Below, one piece after another: positions 10,724 to 22,115 of a stretch of DNA of 64,000 nucleotides. The stretch comes from Petasospora fabianii. Lineage: Eukaryota; Ascomycota; Saccharomycetes; Phaffomycetales; Wickerhamomycetaceae. Numbering within the stretch: the stretch's first letter is position 1; every line of letters begins with the position of its first letter. The stretch is from positions 186,001 to 250,000 of the forward strand of contig CP048724.1 of NCBI GenBank assembly GCA_022641835.1. Direction: 5' to 3'. The translations under genes were made by a program, and so were the position numbers. The notes under the pieces were generated by a model. That model did not search any database. It saw only the letters and a list, made by a program, of their open reading frames with translations, and was not told where the DNA came from.

Positions 10724-11505
10724 GTTTGATACTTTAACAACCTTTTTAGCCTTTTAGGCCTCTACTATTATACTTCTTATTTCTTTTAATGCTTTAGGAG
10801 GATGCATTGTGTCGTTGGTTATAGAGTCTCTGATGTCCTGCAGTTGATGTCTTACCTCTTTTCACAACCGTTGATTCATGTTGACTCCTATTGATTGTTT
10901 TTGTTTCTATTATTGGTGATGTTTTAGTTTGTGTCGCTGTTGAGCTTTTGTCTCTACATGCTGACTCTTGAATACACCTAACATATATTTAAATATGGTT
11001 CACTTGTAGATGTGGCTTATGCCCTTCACCATCACTTATGCAATGGCTCCTCAGGTTGCAGAGAGCAATAATCAGCCGCAGCGGGTGTTCTTCCGAAGGA
11101 CCTTGGCACCTTGAAACTTAGATGGATGGGTGTACTTGGGGACACCAATTGAAGTCTTTTTAACCTGTTTGAGGCATTCGGTCCGTAAGGGTTTCCTTGG
11201 TTGATTCAACCATCACTCATATGGCGATGCTATTTGGTCCTCTTTGACTTTGCAACTCCATAAGTTTTAACTAAAAGCTTTGAGTTTATTAGCTATATAG
11301 TGATGTATAACAACTACTAGAACTGCACAATTGCCATTGACGAATGGTAATTAGTTAATTGTATTGTAGTTACACATTAGGCTTGAAGTTGCACGTGACC
11401 AAAAATGTATAGTAACAATCGGCTTATACCAGTAATCATACAAACACTCATCGAAACTTTTTTATTTATAACATGTCACAATTATTAATAGTTATCTTTT
11501 TATCA
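10724..11505. other. intergenic region between TIP1-like gene and GST gene
   Basis: No gene supported in 782 bp. A T-rich 3' flank follows the TIP1-like stop. A short open frame on the minus strand near 11071-11213 was considered and rejected. One CACGTGACC lies at 11392-11400, and a short AT-rich trailer precedes the GST stop. Confidence 0.55.
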
Positions 11506-12240
11506 TTACTGCTTAGCTATAGCAGATTTGACAGCATCTAATTCACCAACTTTGGTTAACCATTTTTCAAGATGTGGCCATTTAGAGGTATCAAACCCGG
11601 AATCTTTTAATCCAGAAGCATGTGGATAGGCAATGATATCAGCTAATGATATATGATCACCAATAATCCATCCATCCTTGTTTGAAGCTAAAGTATCTTC
11701 AAATAATTGATATGCCCTCTCAATACCAGTTGTGAACCTGGAAATAGCAAATTCATTCTCTGGTTCAGTGGTCTTTGTAATGTTATAGTATTTCTGTTCA
11801 GGGTTAAGACCAGAAGCATGGAATAAGATGAATTCAACTTCCTTCCAATGATTTGGTGTACCTTCAGCATATGAAAACTTGTGTTCAGTGTCATATTTGG
11901 AAGCCAAATAAAGTAGAATTGCACCAGATTCAGCTAACACAATTTGTTCACCAGTTGAATCAACATCCAAAATAGTTGGGATCTTACCAGCTGGATTGAT
12001 TCTCAGATACCATTCTGTCTTGGATTCCTCCTTGATGTTGAGAGAGCGATAAATGTACTCGGTACCTAATAGCTCAAGTAAGATAAACACTTTCTGACCG
12101 TTAGGAGTTGGTGCAGCGAAGAGTTTAAGGAATGGGGCCTCTTTGGCCTTGGATTTTGGGTCACCATCATGGATAATATGGGTGTGTTTGGACTTCTTAG
12201 TAGGTGAGTCGTCAAATGGGGATTCAGATCTCTTAGTCAT
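11506..12240 (-). CDS. glutathione S-transferase, Ure2-like
   Basis: A 244-residue protein with a thioredoxin-fold N-terminal GST domain beginning about residue 36 (LKLFAAPTPNGQKVFILLELLG), the glutathione-binding NPAGKIPTI and ESGAILLYLASKY segments, and a helical C-terminal domain ending in the WLTKVGELDAVKSAI helix. The SAPNG-like APTPNGQKV start is that of fungal Ure2/GstA-type transferases. The first 35 residues are charged and contain PTKKSK, a possible nuclear localisation signal, but there is no Asn/Gln-rich prion domain, so a Ure2-like nitrogen-regulatory or prion role is not shown. Likely action: glutathione conjugation or peroxide reduction in the cytosol. The ATG at 12238-12240 is clear. 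Confidence 0.85.
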   Translation of the reverse strand: MTKRSESPFDDSPTKKSKHTHIIHDGDPKSKAKEAPFLKLFAAPTPNGQKVFILLELLGTEYIYRSLNIKEESKTEWYLRINPAGKIPTILDVDSTGEQIVLAESGAILLYLASKYDTEHKFSYAEGTPNHWKEVEFILFHASGLNPEQKYYNITKTTEPENEFAISRFTTGIERAYQLFEDTLASNKDGWIIGDHISLADIIAYPHASGLKDSGFDTSKWPHLEKWLTKVGELDAVKSAIAKQ

Positions 12241-12514
12241 GGTGTATAGATATACAGCTGTATGTTACGCGTCGAGGATTGGAACAGAAACACAGTGTTA
12301 AAGCAGATGTCATCTCTCATCCGAGAAAAGTAAAAGAAAATCCTTCATGTCTGTCCCGGAAACCCCAACACCCCATCCACTCGAACTCGACGTCGAAGCC
12401 GTTGCTGCCTTCCTTTGAGCCGCTTTGACTTCCCAACGTGGTAAACTAAGCGACACTATGGAGCATCTCGTATTTTCTCTTTTGTTCAATATGATGCAAA
12501 GAGAACAGTGAATT

Positions 12515-13600
12515 TCATGCTGGTGGAAGGAATCCTGCGTATAAGATAGTCTGAAGTGGAATCCAAATCGTTAAGTAGAGAACCCAATACTGTCCTCTCC
12601 CCTCTGTGACTTCGTGTGCGAGATACCAGAATTGTAATGGTAAGAACGATGAGATGCGTACAATGATTTGAACATGGGCAAAGAAGATGATAATGAAAAG
12701 GAACAATGCAGAACATATGACAATAGGTTGAAGCCTTGTGTTGAAGTAGTGTTTTGATGCTAAAAAGTTTAGAGTGATGATAGGTGATGCAACGACAAAG
12801 TTGAAGAGATTGTTTAGGGTCCAATACTTCATAAACCCATTATTCCAATATTTTTTCTGAGCATACGAATAAAGAGATGGAACTAAATCATTACACCATG
12901 GTCTTCCGGGGCAAAATTCAGAATATGGTGGATATAAAGAGGCAAGAACTCCAATACCCAAGAGTATTCCAGCAAAGAGTGATCTTTTCTTTTGATGAGT
13001 AAGCAAGTCATAGAGATAGATAGCACCCAGTACAATACAATTTGAGCGTGTCCAAAAGGCTAATGTAAAGAAAATGGAACTGAAAATGTACACGGAACTT
13101 TTCTGATTCAAGAATGAAGCCTCACGAAGATAGAGACCTATAATACTCCACAATGCTGCAAAGTTTTCAGAGTATGCGACGGTTCCAAAGACACCCATTG
13201 AACTCCATAGAAACAACACAGAACTCTTTAGTGCAATTGATGAGAACCCTGATGATAGAATCATCGTGTACTCATACAAGACTAACGCTGAGCATAGTTG
13301 TGCAACGTTCGAAAGGATCAAACCAACAATAAGTGATGGGAGATTAGTGAAGTTTGACAACGCAAACACGGTCTTTGCCCATAATGGGCCAAAGACCCAC
13401 TCGTGTTCAAACTGTGGACCTTTTGCAAAGAGAGAATTGAAATAGACAGCATCCCATCTAATAGTTTTCTCTAGTAAAGTGGACCCCGGTGTGGAGAGAT
13501 CAAATTGTGTTGGTGTGAGGCGAAGTAGTGAGACGTGTAGGAGCTTCGACACGAGGAATGTAGCCACAATAATGATTCGATGGCGATGACGTGTGAGCAT
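12515..13600 (-). CDS. GPI18: GPI mannosyltransferase 2 (Gpi18/PIG-V)
   Basis: A multi-pass ER enzyme that adds the second mannose to the GPI precursor, using dolichol-phosphate mannose. Starting at the ATG at 13598-13600 the protein has 361 residues; the frame continues 20 codons upstream without an ATG. The first membrane helix is followed by LTPTQFDLSTPG and then RWDAVYFN, the luminal Asp-containing motif of the PIG-V family. About eight more hydrophobic segments follow, with ARG-like loops (FWTRSNCIVLGAIY) and a short tail ending AGFLPPA as in fungal Gpi18. S. cerevisiae Gpi18 is somewhat longer (433 residues). The neighbouring genes are not functionally linked in an obvious way. Confidence 0.85.
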   Translation of the reverse strand: MLTRHRHRIIIVATFLVSKLLHVSLLRLTPTQFDLSTPGSTLLEKTIRWDAVYFNSLFAKGPQFEHEWVFGPLWAKTVFALSNFTNLPSLIVGLILSNVAQLCSALVLYEYTMILSSGFSSIALKSSVLFLWSSMGVFGTVAYSENFAALWSIIGLYLREASFLNQKSSVYIFSSIFFTLAFWTRSNCIVLGAIYLYDLLTHQKKRSLFAGILLGIGVLASLYPPYSEFCPGRPWCNDLVPSLYSYAQKKYWNNGFMKYWTLNNLFNFVVASPIITLNFLASKHYFNTRLQPIVICSALFLFIIIFFAHVQIIVRISSFLPLQFWYLAHEVTEGRGQYWVLYLTIWIPLQTILYAGFLPPA

Positions 13601-13866
13601 TGAGAAAGATACAAGTGTGGTAAATGATGTAACTGTTCTGTACAGACTCCTAGTTATCACTTAAAATATCACGCAAGTTGAATAGAGACACCAGAGAGAG
13701 AGAGAGATGCCCTTTTAATCTTCTCCGCGAAACATTGTCTCTCGGCATCTCGGACTTTCTTCAAGGTATCCGACCCGAGCCTATCATTTGATCTAAACAT
13801 TCACTTGCTTCATTCAGTTGATCTACACAATCATTTGCTTAGATAATGTTTTTGTAAAATAAATAA

Positions 13867-15081
13867 TTACATAGGATAGTTTTCTGGGTCTGTTTCCTTT
13901 GTGAATCCGGCCTCAGCCTGCTCTGCAGCCTTCTCTCTCAGATATGGTAACAAGACATCAGCGAAAACACTATAGCCTCTATATTCTCTAACGTCATCTG
14001 ACCAACTCTCAATACCAGATAGGAGTCTCTGAGGGACATGTGGCTCTTTACACATCTCCACCATTGGGATAAAGTAAGTTCTAATTGTAAAGACACAAGC
14101 ACCAGTCAATGGTAAACGTCTAACACTTTGTCTCTCTGAACGGTACCAAATCTGACTAATATCAGTGGCTTTATCAGCAGTGTACCAACCGACATTCTGT
14201 TTGTTTTCATCACCAATGGAACTGGACCAGTCCAATCTGTCATCAGTTTGAATGAAATAGTTATTTCTGACAATTGGTGCCTCTGGAGTGATTCTTTGGA
14301 AGAACTTCTCCATACCTTTCTTTAGATGTGTGTTGTATTTTGGAACATCACCAGTGGTATGAATTGCAGATAGGGGCAAATTGACCTTGTCTTTAAATCT
14401 CCAGAATCCAGCAAGCATGATAGCACCACCTTTAAGCACGTATTCACCATTTGAGTCTTCAACCATGATGGCCAAGTCATCCTGTGTGAAATGAGCAGCG
14501 ATTAACATTGGATCCATAGTTGGGTTTACAGTGTTAAACTCTTCACCGTTATACAAATTCTTGATACCGTCTTTAGTCTTTTGAAACAGTGTTGGGTATC
14601 TTGCCGGTAAGTAGTTTCTAAACTCTTCAAGCAACTCCATAGCTGGGGCATATGCCTCTGGCAAGGTACCATAGACATCAGTACCTTTCTTTTGAATTCT
14701 CTCAAGTTTTAGATTGTGAAACTTATGCCATTCGTTATCAAGCTCGATCCAATCTTCGGACTTCATGTTACGAATACCCATTGTAACATTGTACTTATGC
14801 TTAAATGCTCTGTATGGGATCGGTTGTGTAGTGTTAATGTCCCATCCTTGAATTGGTGGTGGGATTGGGAACTTATAATCCTCTGGTGTCCAATGACCCC
14901 ATTTACGTTGTTTGTTATTGGCGAGTTTTGCCGGAAGAGGACGTCTTTTAGAATTCTTCTTTTGGTACAGAAGTACTCCGGAGACAATGGTAGTTATGAC
15001 AAAGGCACATAGGAAAATGAGACGAATATCTTCGGGGAAAGTGCTACTCAGTTGTGAGACTGCAGTAGTGATAAGCCCCAT
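13867..15081 (-). CDS. DUF3445 heme-dependent oxidative N-demethylase-like protein
   Basis: A 404-residue protein with an N-terminal membrane helix (about 18-41, IRLIFLCAFVITTIVSGVLLY) and then a conserved domain from about residue 75 to 390. Motifs such as MGIRNMKSEDWIELDNEW, QDDLAIMVED, IHTTGDVPKY and FFQRITPEAPIVRNNYFIQTDD match my recollection of DUF3445, also called the HDOD-like (heme-dependent oxidative N-demethylase) family, which is common in filamentous fungi. QRLLSGIESWSDDVREYRGY is near its C-terminus. The substrate in yeasts is unknown. The likely form is a membrane-anchored heme enzyme; the heme ligand cannot be fixed by eye. A (CA)n tract lies in the leader immediately upstream of the start. 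Confidence 0.8.
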   Translation of the reverse strand: MGLITTAVSQLSSTFPEDIRLIFLCAFVITTIVSGVLLYQKKNSKRRPLPAKLANNKQRKWGHWTPEDYKFPIPPPIQGWDINTTQPIPYRAFKHKYNVTMGIRNMKSEDWIELDNEWHKFHNLKLERIQKKGTDVYGTLPEAYAPAMELLEEFRNYLPARYPTLFQKTKDGIKNLYNGEEFNTVNPTMDPMLIAAHFTQDDLAIMVEDSNGEYVLKGGAIMLAGFWRFKDKVNLPLSAIHTTGDVPKYNTHLKKGMEKFFQRITPEAPIVRNNYFIQTDDRLDWSSSIGDENKQNVGWYTADKATDISQIWYRSERQSVRRLPLTGACVFTIRTYFIPMVEMCKEPHVPQRLLSGIESWSDDVREYRGYSVFADVLLPYLREKAAEQAEAGFTKETDPENYPM

Positions 15082-16209
15082 ATCGGTGTGTATGTGTGTG
15101 TGTGTGTATAGGTGTGTATGCGGGGATGATAGATGGGTATGATCTCAAGGTACTATCTTCAGTAGACCAGATTAATGTGTGCGATGCAGCAGGTTTAAAT
15201 ACTAGGCTGTACACTACATCCTGTGTTACCAATAGGCGTTCTGACTCTCCCAAAGTGGAATAATAGATCGATTGTAGAGAGATGCGCAAAGATCTCTTAA
15301 CACCTGTTACTTTTTACCCAATGCGGGAATCTTGTCCCGGCCCCTTGTCAAGCACTCCTGTTTCAATGCCAACGAAGGAAACAACTGGGGCAGTCCAGTT
15401 CTATAGGTGACCTATACTGATATGGTGGGTTTAATACTTATCTGGTTCAAGTTCCAAGGTTGGAAGGATTGTGAGCTAGTTATGTATACTAAAGGGTGCT
15501 GAATGCAACACAGTGGAGGCTGCTCTCGAATCTACGTGGGGTACGCGATAGATTAGGATACTATCTCTAACAACGATTAGCTTGGTTTCATCAGTACATC
15601 TGGCTACTACAAATACAGAACTACGCAGCATCTACCTTTAAGAGCTGATATTAATGATCAGACTGATTAATATCGTTAGTTTATTATGATAAAGTTGACC
15701 AGTGCAAGACTTCATGTGGCTCTATGACACTGCCAGGGGAGACATAAAACGTTTTCGCGACTCGCGATATTTGCGTATATGCGCTCTTGTAAAGTGGTGT
15801 TCGGGTGTAAACCCTGGACATTTGTGGAAGACCCCACAAGGTGCTGAGAACTTAGATGGGTTTATAGAATTCTGATGATATAGTTGTCTAAGTTCGATGA
15901 TTTGTAATCAAACATCATATGGAATCGCTAAGGTATAGTATTGCTAGAACACTGAGCTGTTAATATTGATTTATGTCTTTTGTCTTATCATGAACGGTCG
16001 TGGCCCCACTTCATGATAAGCTCGGCTAACAAGGGGACAGATGGTCACCATATACCTACACCGAAGAGTTCACACATCTACAATGACGACAATTGTTCAA
16101 GTCTGAATCAGAAGAGTGATCTACAGACAATAAAGTAACCAGCTAGTGTACATTAATAAAACCCCGTAAACCCATGATAAAACCATAAAGACATAAGCAA
16201 TAAGCAAAC
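15082..16209. other. long intergenic region between the DUF3445 gene and H4
   Basis: A (GT)n tract occupies 15091-15112. The rest shows no ORF or RNA gene I can support. A TGATGA at about 15874 and CTGA at about 15954 were tested as box C/D of a snoRNA and rejected. The last 60 bp form the H4 3' flank. Confidence 0.55.
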
Positions 16210-17702
<1,493 letters not shown>

Positions 17703-18923
17703 GTTGTTTCAACTATGATTTATTGATTGGTTTTGTTTCGCTGGGTTTCTGATTGGATTGGTATTTTTGGGATTCTTTTCCACGGTTAATGTATATTATG
17801 TAATTGCTTTTCATGACTAAACTTGGTTTAGCTTGTAGTTTGCTCTTCATTCAGGATCCTCTCTTAGCACCGAATATCCTGTGTTGGGTCTGGATGATAG
17901 GTTACCGCTGATTGTGGGGGTTAAGCGCCGTCACTAGTCACAAAGCTTATACGCTATGTACTGAAACGCCATCGAAGTTATAGAGTTAAAGTATCATGTA
18001 GAATTCAGGGTTGAGTGCATGTACGCTTGTGTGCCTATATACAGTCCAGAGTGTTTTCATGTCTAGTAATGTTATTAGGTGGTGATGTTAAGGCATTTGT
18101 GAATACGCCAGAACTGAAGGTGTTTCATTTGATACAGCTAGCTTCAGGGCACGGATGCAAAGTTTGCGAAAGAGAGCTCAAAACAAGTATTTTAAATGCT
18201 AGTGATTATATGGGAGGAGGTGGGATTTATACCTTACTGAGCTGAACAGCTATTGCTGAAGTAGAAAGTATGTACGGCAACATAAGACATACAAGCTTTA
18301 TAGATCTCCAAGGCAAAGTTGAGCCCAGTCAGATTAAATCTAGCTTTTCACTATGAATCTGCTGTGGCAAGTAACCCAAGAATGGGAGGCGGATTCCCAT
18401 AGTTCTATTTAGAACAAGCACCGGAAAAGGTTATCTCGCTAGCCTCGGGCATTTTCCTTTGTCCTGCACACGGTGATTGCGGGGCTAGATCTTCCAAGAC
18501 CAAGAGACAAGGAGCACGGGCAACTTTGTGGATATACGTACTTAGATGACTAAACAAGTTTCAAGTTTTATCCAATCAGTTAGCTTATTTGCATCCCCTG
18601 CGAAGCTTATTGCGCCTGAAATCCCGTTTGGAGAGACTTTCGGAGGTAGTCGGTGGTACTGCGAGTGCCTAAGTAGTCAACATTTCGACAATGAGCTCCT
18701 CAAGGGATGGTTTAAACCCACACAAAAGGCAAATATGTAATCGGTTTAAATTCTCTGAAGACAACCATATTAAATGTTTTCAAACGCTGTTTTACGACAC
18801 GAATTTACACTGATTATTCACTGAAAACGGTCGATACGGGTTTACTCGGCGTTGGAGACAATTCGCATTTTGGCGCATCTTTTGGGTTCATGATGCCTCT
18901 ACTGTGCCACAAGTCGGGGAAAT
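17703..18923. other. long intergenic region between H3 and the MFS gene
   Basis: No supported gene in 1.2 kb. Short frames at 18015-18245 and 18546-18740 have no conserved-looking content. The composition is even and lacks repeats. The first 150 bp are probably the H3 3' flank and the last part the MFS promoter. Confidence 0.55.
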
Positions 18924-18932
18924 GATATAAAG
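18924..18932 (+). promoter_or_regulatory. TATA box of the MFS transporter gene
   Basis: GATATAAAG lies about 95 bp upstream of the ATG at 19019, in line with the TATA spacing of other genes in this window. Confidence 0.7.
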
Positions 18933-19018
18933 ATCTCAGATCCTCACTTCCGTCATGCTGCCATAGATGTTATTAATTTCGTGATAGAAACTCCATTAAA
19001 TCCCTGGATAATTTCAAG

Positions 19019-20755
19019 ATGTCCAAAAGCAATGAGGACCCAGAGCTGGCTGATGCAGCTCAGAAGCAAAAGTTCCATGAGTCTAACGCTGGTGATGGGA
19101 CTACAGTATTTGATCAGTATCTCACTGGATTACCGCTATTCATGTCTTTTGGTTCCTGTTTCATAACCTTGTTCCTCATTGCCCTTGATCAGACCATCGT
19201 TGTTACGCTTTTAACCAAAGTTGGTGAGAAGTTCAACGCGTATGATAAGATTGGTTGGGTCTCCTCCGGTTATATGCTCTCTATGGCAGTGTTTGCGCAA
19301 ACTTGGGGGAAGTTCTCCATCATCTTCGGGAGAAAGTATTCACTATTGGCTGCAATTGTCTTGTTTGAAGCAGGATCGCTCATGTGTGCATTGGCTAATG
19401 ATATGAATGTTCTCATTGGCGGAAGAGTCCTTGCTGGTATTGGAGGTGGTGGTATTCAAAGTTTAGTCTTCATTGTCGGTAGCGAAATGGTGAGGATTGA
19501 TAAGAGACCTGTTGCTTTTGCTTTCCTTGGTGCTGCGTTCTCGGTAGCATCTGTGATTGGTCCGATCATTGGTGGTGCATTCACAGAAAAGGTCTCTTGG
19601 AGATGGTGTTTCTATATCAACTTGCCACTTGGTGGTGTTGCATTCAGTGCACTTGTTTACTTCTTCAATCCACCACCACCAAAGTTCACATGGAAACAGA
19701 AGCTTGAACAGATCGATTTTGTTGGCATATTTTTGCTCTGTTCCGGTGTTGTGCTTTTCCTATTAGGGTTGACTTTTGGAGGTTCCGAATTCCCATGGAG
19801 ATCAGGTGCTGTTATCTCTTGTATTGTCCTTGGTGGTGTTCTGATCATTCTCTTCTGTGTTTGGAACTTCAAATTTTCAAAGAATCAGATTGTTCCAACT
19901 GAGATTACAAAGACTCCTAAAGTGATGTTTCCAGTGATGACTTTGTTCTTCCTGTTTTATGGCTTTATCAGTCTCTTGACATATGCATCTGCATACTTCC
20001 AAATCATTCAAGGTTCCGGTCCGGTTTCTCTAGGTGTCCAGATCTTCCCATTCATTATTCCAACTGTGATCTCATCAATTGGTACTGGTATTGCATTGAA
20101 AGTGACAAGACATCTTAAGCCATTTGCCGTTATTGGTGGTATTCTTGCCGCTGTAGGATATGGTGTCTTGATACTTTTTGATGTTCATTCCACCAGTGCT
20201 CAGAAGATTGGATACTTGATCCTTCCAGGTACATCCTTCGGGATCTTGATGCAGACATCGATTATGTCGTGTCAAATGGAGGCGCCAAAGACAGCTGGTT
20301 CCATGATTCTTGTGACTTCTTTCTTCAATTTCTCCAGATCTCTTGGTGGTACGCTCGGTGGTGACTTGGCACAAGTTATCTTCAATTCATCGTTAAATGA
20401 CAAGATCAAAGATGCTATTAAGAAGCATCCTGATCTGTTTGAATCGCTTGGATCATATGACTTGTCTTCTATGACGAATAATCCAGCACTTGCCCGTACT
20501 TTACCTTCTGCTACTCGTGAGGTTGTCTTTGAATGTATCATGGGTGCCATTCGTAATGTGTACTACGTTTCTTGTGCCTCTATGTGTCTTGCATTTGTGA
20601 TGACTGTTTGTTTCTCAAACAGAAGAGTCCCTGCAGAGAATGAGGTTGCAAAGAAGGAGGATGTAGTTGGGGAAGTTGATCGTACTACAAGTGGTGATGA
20701 GAAGTCCATGGAGCCAGAACAGAATCAACTCCAGGAAGAGACATCGCAGAAGTGA
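19019..20755 (+). CDS. MFS multidrug exporter, DHA2 (14-helix) family
   Basis: A 578-residue membrane protein with about 14 hydrophobic segments. After a 40-residue cytosolic start come LIALDQTIVVTLL in helix 1, a motif-A-like loop GKFSIIFGRKYSLL between helices 2 and 3, and the antiporter motif C in GPIIGGAFTEKVSWRWCFYIN around residues 180-205. These features indicate a drug/H+ antiporter of the DHA2 group, related to Azr1/Sge1/Vba-type fungal exporters; substrates cannot be predicted. The last 60 residues are a charged cytosolic tail. The ATG at 19019 has a TATA box 95 bp upstream. Confidence 0.88.
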   Translation: MSKSNEDPELADAAQKQKFHESNAGDGTTVFDQYLTGLPLFMSFGSCFITLFLIALDQTIVVTLLTKVGEKFNAYDKIGWVSSGYMLSMAVFAQTWGKFSIIFGRKYSLLAAIVLFEAGSLMCALANDMNVLIGGRVLAGIGGGGIQSLVFIVGSEMVRIDKRPVAFAFLGAAFSVASVIGPIIGGAFTEKVSWRWCFYINLPLGGVAFSALVYFFNPPPPKFTWKQKLEQIDFVGIFLLCSGVVLFLLGLTFGGSEFPWRSGAVISCIVLGGVLIILFCVWNFKFSKNQIVPTEITKTPKVMFPVMTLFFLFYGFISLLTYASAYFQIIQGSGPVSLGVQIFPFIIPTVISSIGTGIALKVTRHLKPFAVIGGILAAVGYGVLILFDVHSTSAQKIGYLILPGTSFGILMQTSIMSCQMEAPKTAGSMILVTSFFNFSRSLGGTLGGDLAQVIFNSSLNDKIKDAIKKHPDLFESLGSYDLSSMTNNPALARTLPSATREVVFECIMGAIRNVYYVSCASMCLAFVMTVCFSNRRVPAENEVAKKEDVVGEVDRTTSGDEKSMEPEQNQLQEETSQK

Positions 20756-21045
20756 TCTGTCATCACACTGTTTATCAAAGCAGAGAGACACGTAAATACC
20801 TATATCTCTATATGTATATATATCTATATCTTTATATCTATATCTATATCTATAAATCAACTAAATTGTGAGTATAGTGACAGCTGCAGGGCCTAAGCGG
20901 GGGCCATTCTTTTCGCGCCAAGTTTAAAAGAGTGGCGCAGTTGTATGATACTGCGAATGTGGCGAAACAAATGTTATCTCTCTCCTTGTGCTCCTCTAGG
21001 ATCTTCAGTTCCACATAAGATCACTGAAAAAAACACATAAGAGCA
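20756..21045. promoter_or_regulatory. RCR-like gene upstream region
   Basis: A TATATC microsatellite (20800-20855) is followed by TTCGCGCCA at about 20922, GTGGCGCA at 20932-20939 and a second GTGGCG at about 20959, then an A-rich leader. Confidence 0.6.
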
Positions 21046-21624
21046 ATGCCTTCTTTGCACCAAGAAAGTCTCACGAAGCGTGCATGGTGCTATGGTAATG
21101 ACTGCTCTAGTACGTGGACTTGGGCCCGTTGGATCCTGTTTGTACTATTCATTGTCGGTATCATCATTGTGATTCTGAGTGCTATTCGTGTTAACAAGAG
21201 AAGGAGCCTCGAAGGTAGGGCCCCAATCATGGGCACTGCCTGGATCACTCCACCATCATATCAACAATCCCAACGGCAACAGACTCAACAGGAACCTTAC
21301 GTACCCCCATACACTGCTCAGGCTAATGATCAGGACCTCGGATACTATGACGCACAGGGTCAGTTCCATACAAACACCAAGGCACAAATGGCACAACAGG
21401 ATGTGACATACAGACTTAATACGCTCGTTCCTGACCAAACAGGACTCAGTGAACCTCAACCGGTTCAAGTGACTGGTCAAAACCCTAATGAGGACTTCAA
21501 TCGACAGTTCCAGAGATATTATGGACAGAGTACAACAACTCAACCTCAGGCATCAACAAGTTCGGACAGTTCGGAAACATATGCTCCTCCAGCTGGTCCT
21601 CCACCAGCACACACTAGACAGTGA
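21046..21624 (+). CDS. RCR1/RCR2-like membrane protein
   Basis: A 192-residue single-pass protein. A short lumenal N-terminus with the RAWCYGNDCSSTW-type cysteine pair precedes a membrane helix at about 27-48 (ARWILFVLFIVGIIIVILSAI), a basic stop-transfer KRR, and a long Gln/Pro-rich cytosolic tail. The tail holds PPxY-type motifs for Rsp5 (PPSY 69-72, VPPY 86-89), as in Rcr1/Rcr2, which affect chitin deposition and the endosomal sorting of plasma membrane transporters. The family name comes from Congo red resistance. The match rests on the CYGN-TM-KRR layout and PY motifs. Whether it serves as Rcr1 or Rcr2 is undecided. Confidence 0.85.
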   Translation: MPSLHQESLTKRAWCYGNDCSSTWTWARWILFVLFIVGIIIVILSAIRVNKRRSLEGRAPIMGTAWITPPSYQQSQRQQTQQEPYVPPYTAQANDQDLGYYDAQGQFHTNTKAQMAQQDVTYRLNTLVPDQTGLSEPQPVQVTGQNPNEDFNRQFQRYYGQSTTTQPQASTSSDSSETYAPPAGPPPAHTRQ

Positions 21625-22115
21625 TATTGGTGGTTTCCCTTCTCTATTTTTTTCTACCTCTTCATGTGCCGTTTCTCCTTCCCTCCTTTTCTCCACTTTA
21701 CCAAAACCTTCATATCTTCCCTGCACTAAGTCTCTTAAAATGTTTACGACTCACTCACTCATTCTTTAATGTTCATGTTTAATAATGTCTCATTTCTCCC
21801 ATGTAGTACCTATTGTCTGCCCTTCGCTCTTGAATGCCAGAGTAGTATATAATCAGTTTAAAGGAACTTGTCCCAATTGGGAAAACGCGCGCGCGGGTTT
21901 TCGGAGAAGCATCGGTTGTGCGCCGGCGCCCATAATTTGTCTCTCCTCCACAAGCAATAACTCATCTCTGCATGGGACCTCCGCCCCTCGGCGAGAACGA
22001 GATGCTGCAGCATATAAAGCCTCTGATCCGCACCATCTCTTCAATTGGATACACTTCACATTTAAAGACTTTTGCAAAAGCTAGTACCAATACCCATATA
22101 CGCAATCTTGTTACT
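21625..22115. promoter_or_regulatory. SSADH upstream region with two TATA boxes
   Basis: TATATAAT at 21846-21853 and TATAAAG at 22013-22019. The second lies 103 bp before the ATG at 22116. Between them is a CG-rich block (GCGCGCGCG near 21886-21894). In-frame upstream ATGs at 21972 and 22002 are described with the CDS. Confidence 0.65.

Noticed and set aside
11071-11213. Minus-strand open frame with a protein-like stretch (VPKYTHPSKFQGAKVLRK)
   Set aside because: Only about 45 codons, no start codon, no splice signals, and codon use unlike neighbours.
10202-13600. Functional cluster of GPI-related genes (TIP1-type protein and GPI18)
   Set aside because: An unrelated GST gene lies between them and yeast GPI genes are scattered; the proximity is probably chance.
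15870-15960. Box C/D snoRNA (TGATGA ... CTGA, about 85 nt)
   Set aside because: No terminal stem and a C instead of purine before TGATGA; the match is too weak.
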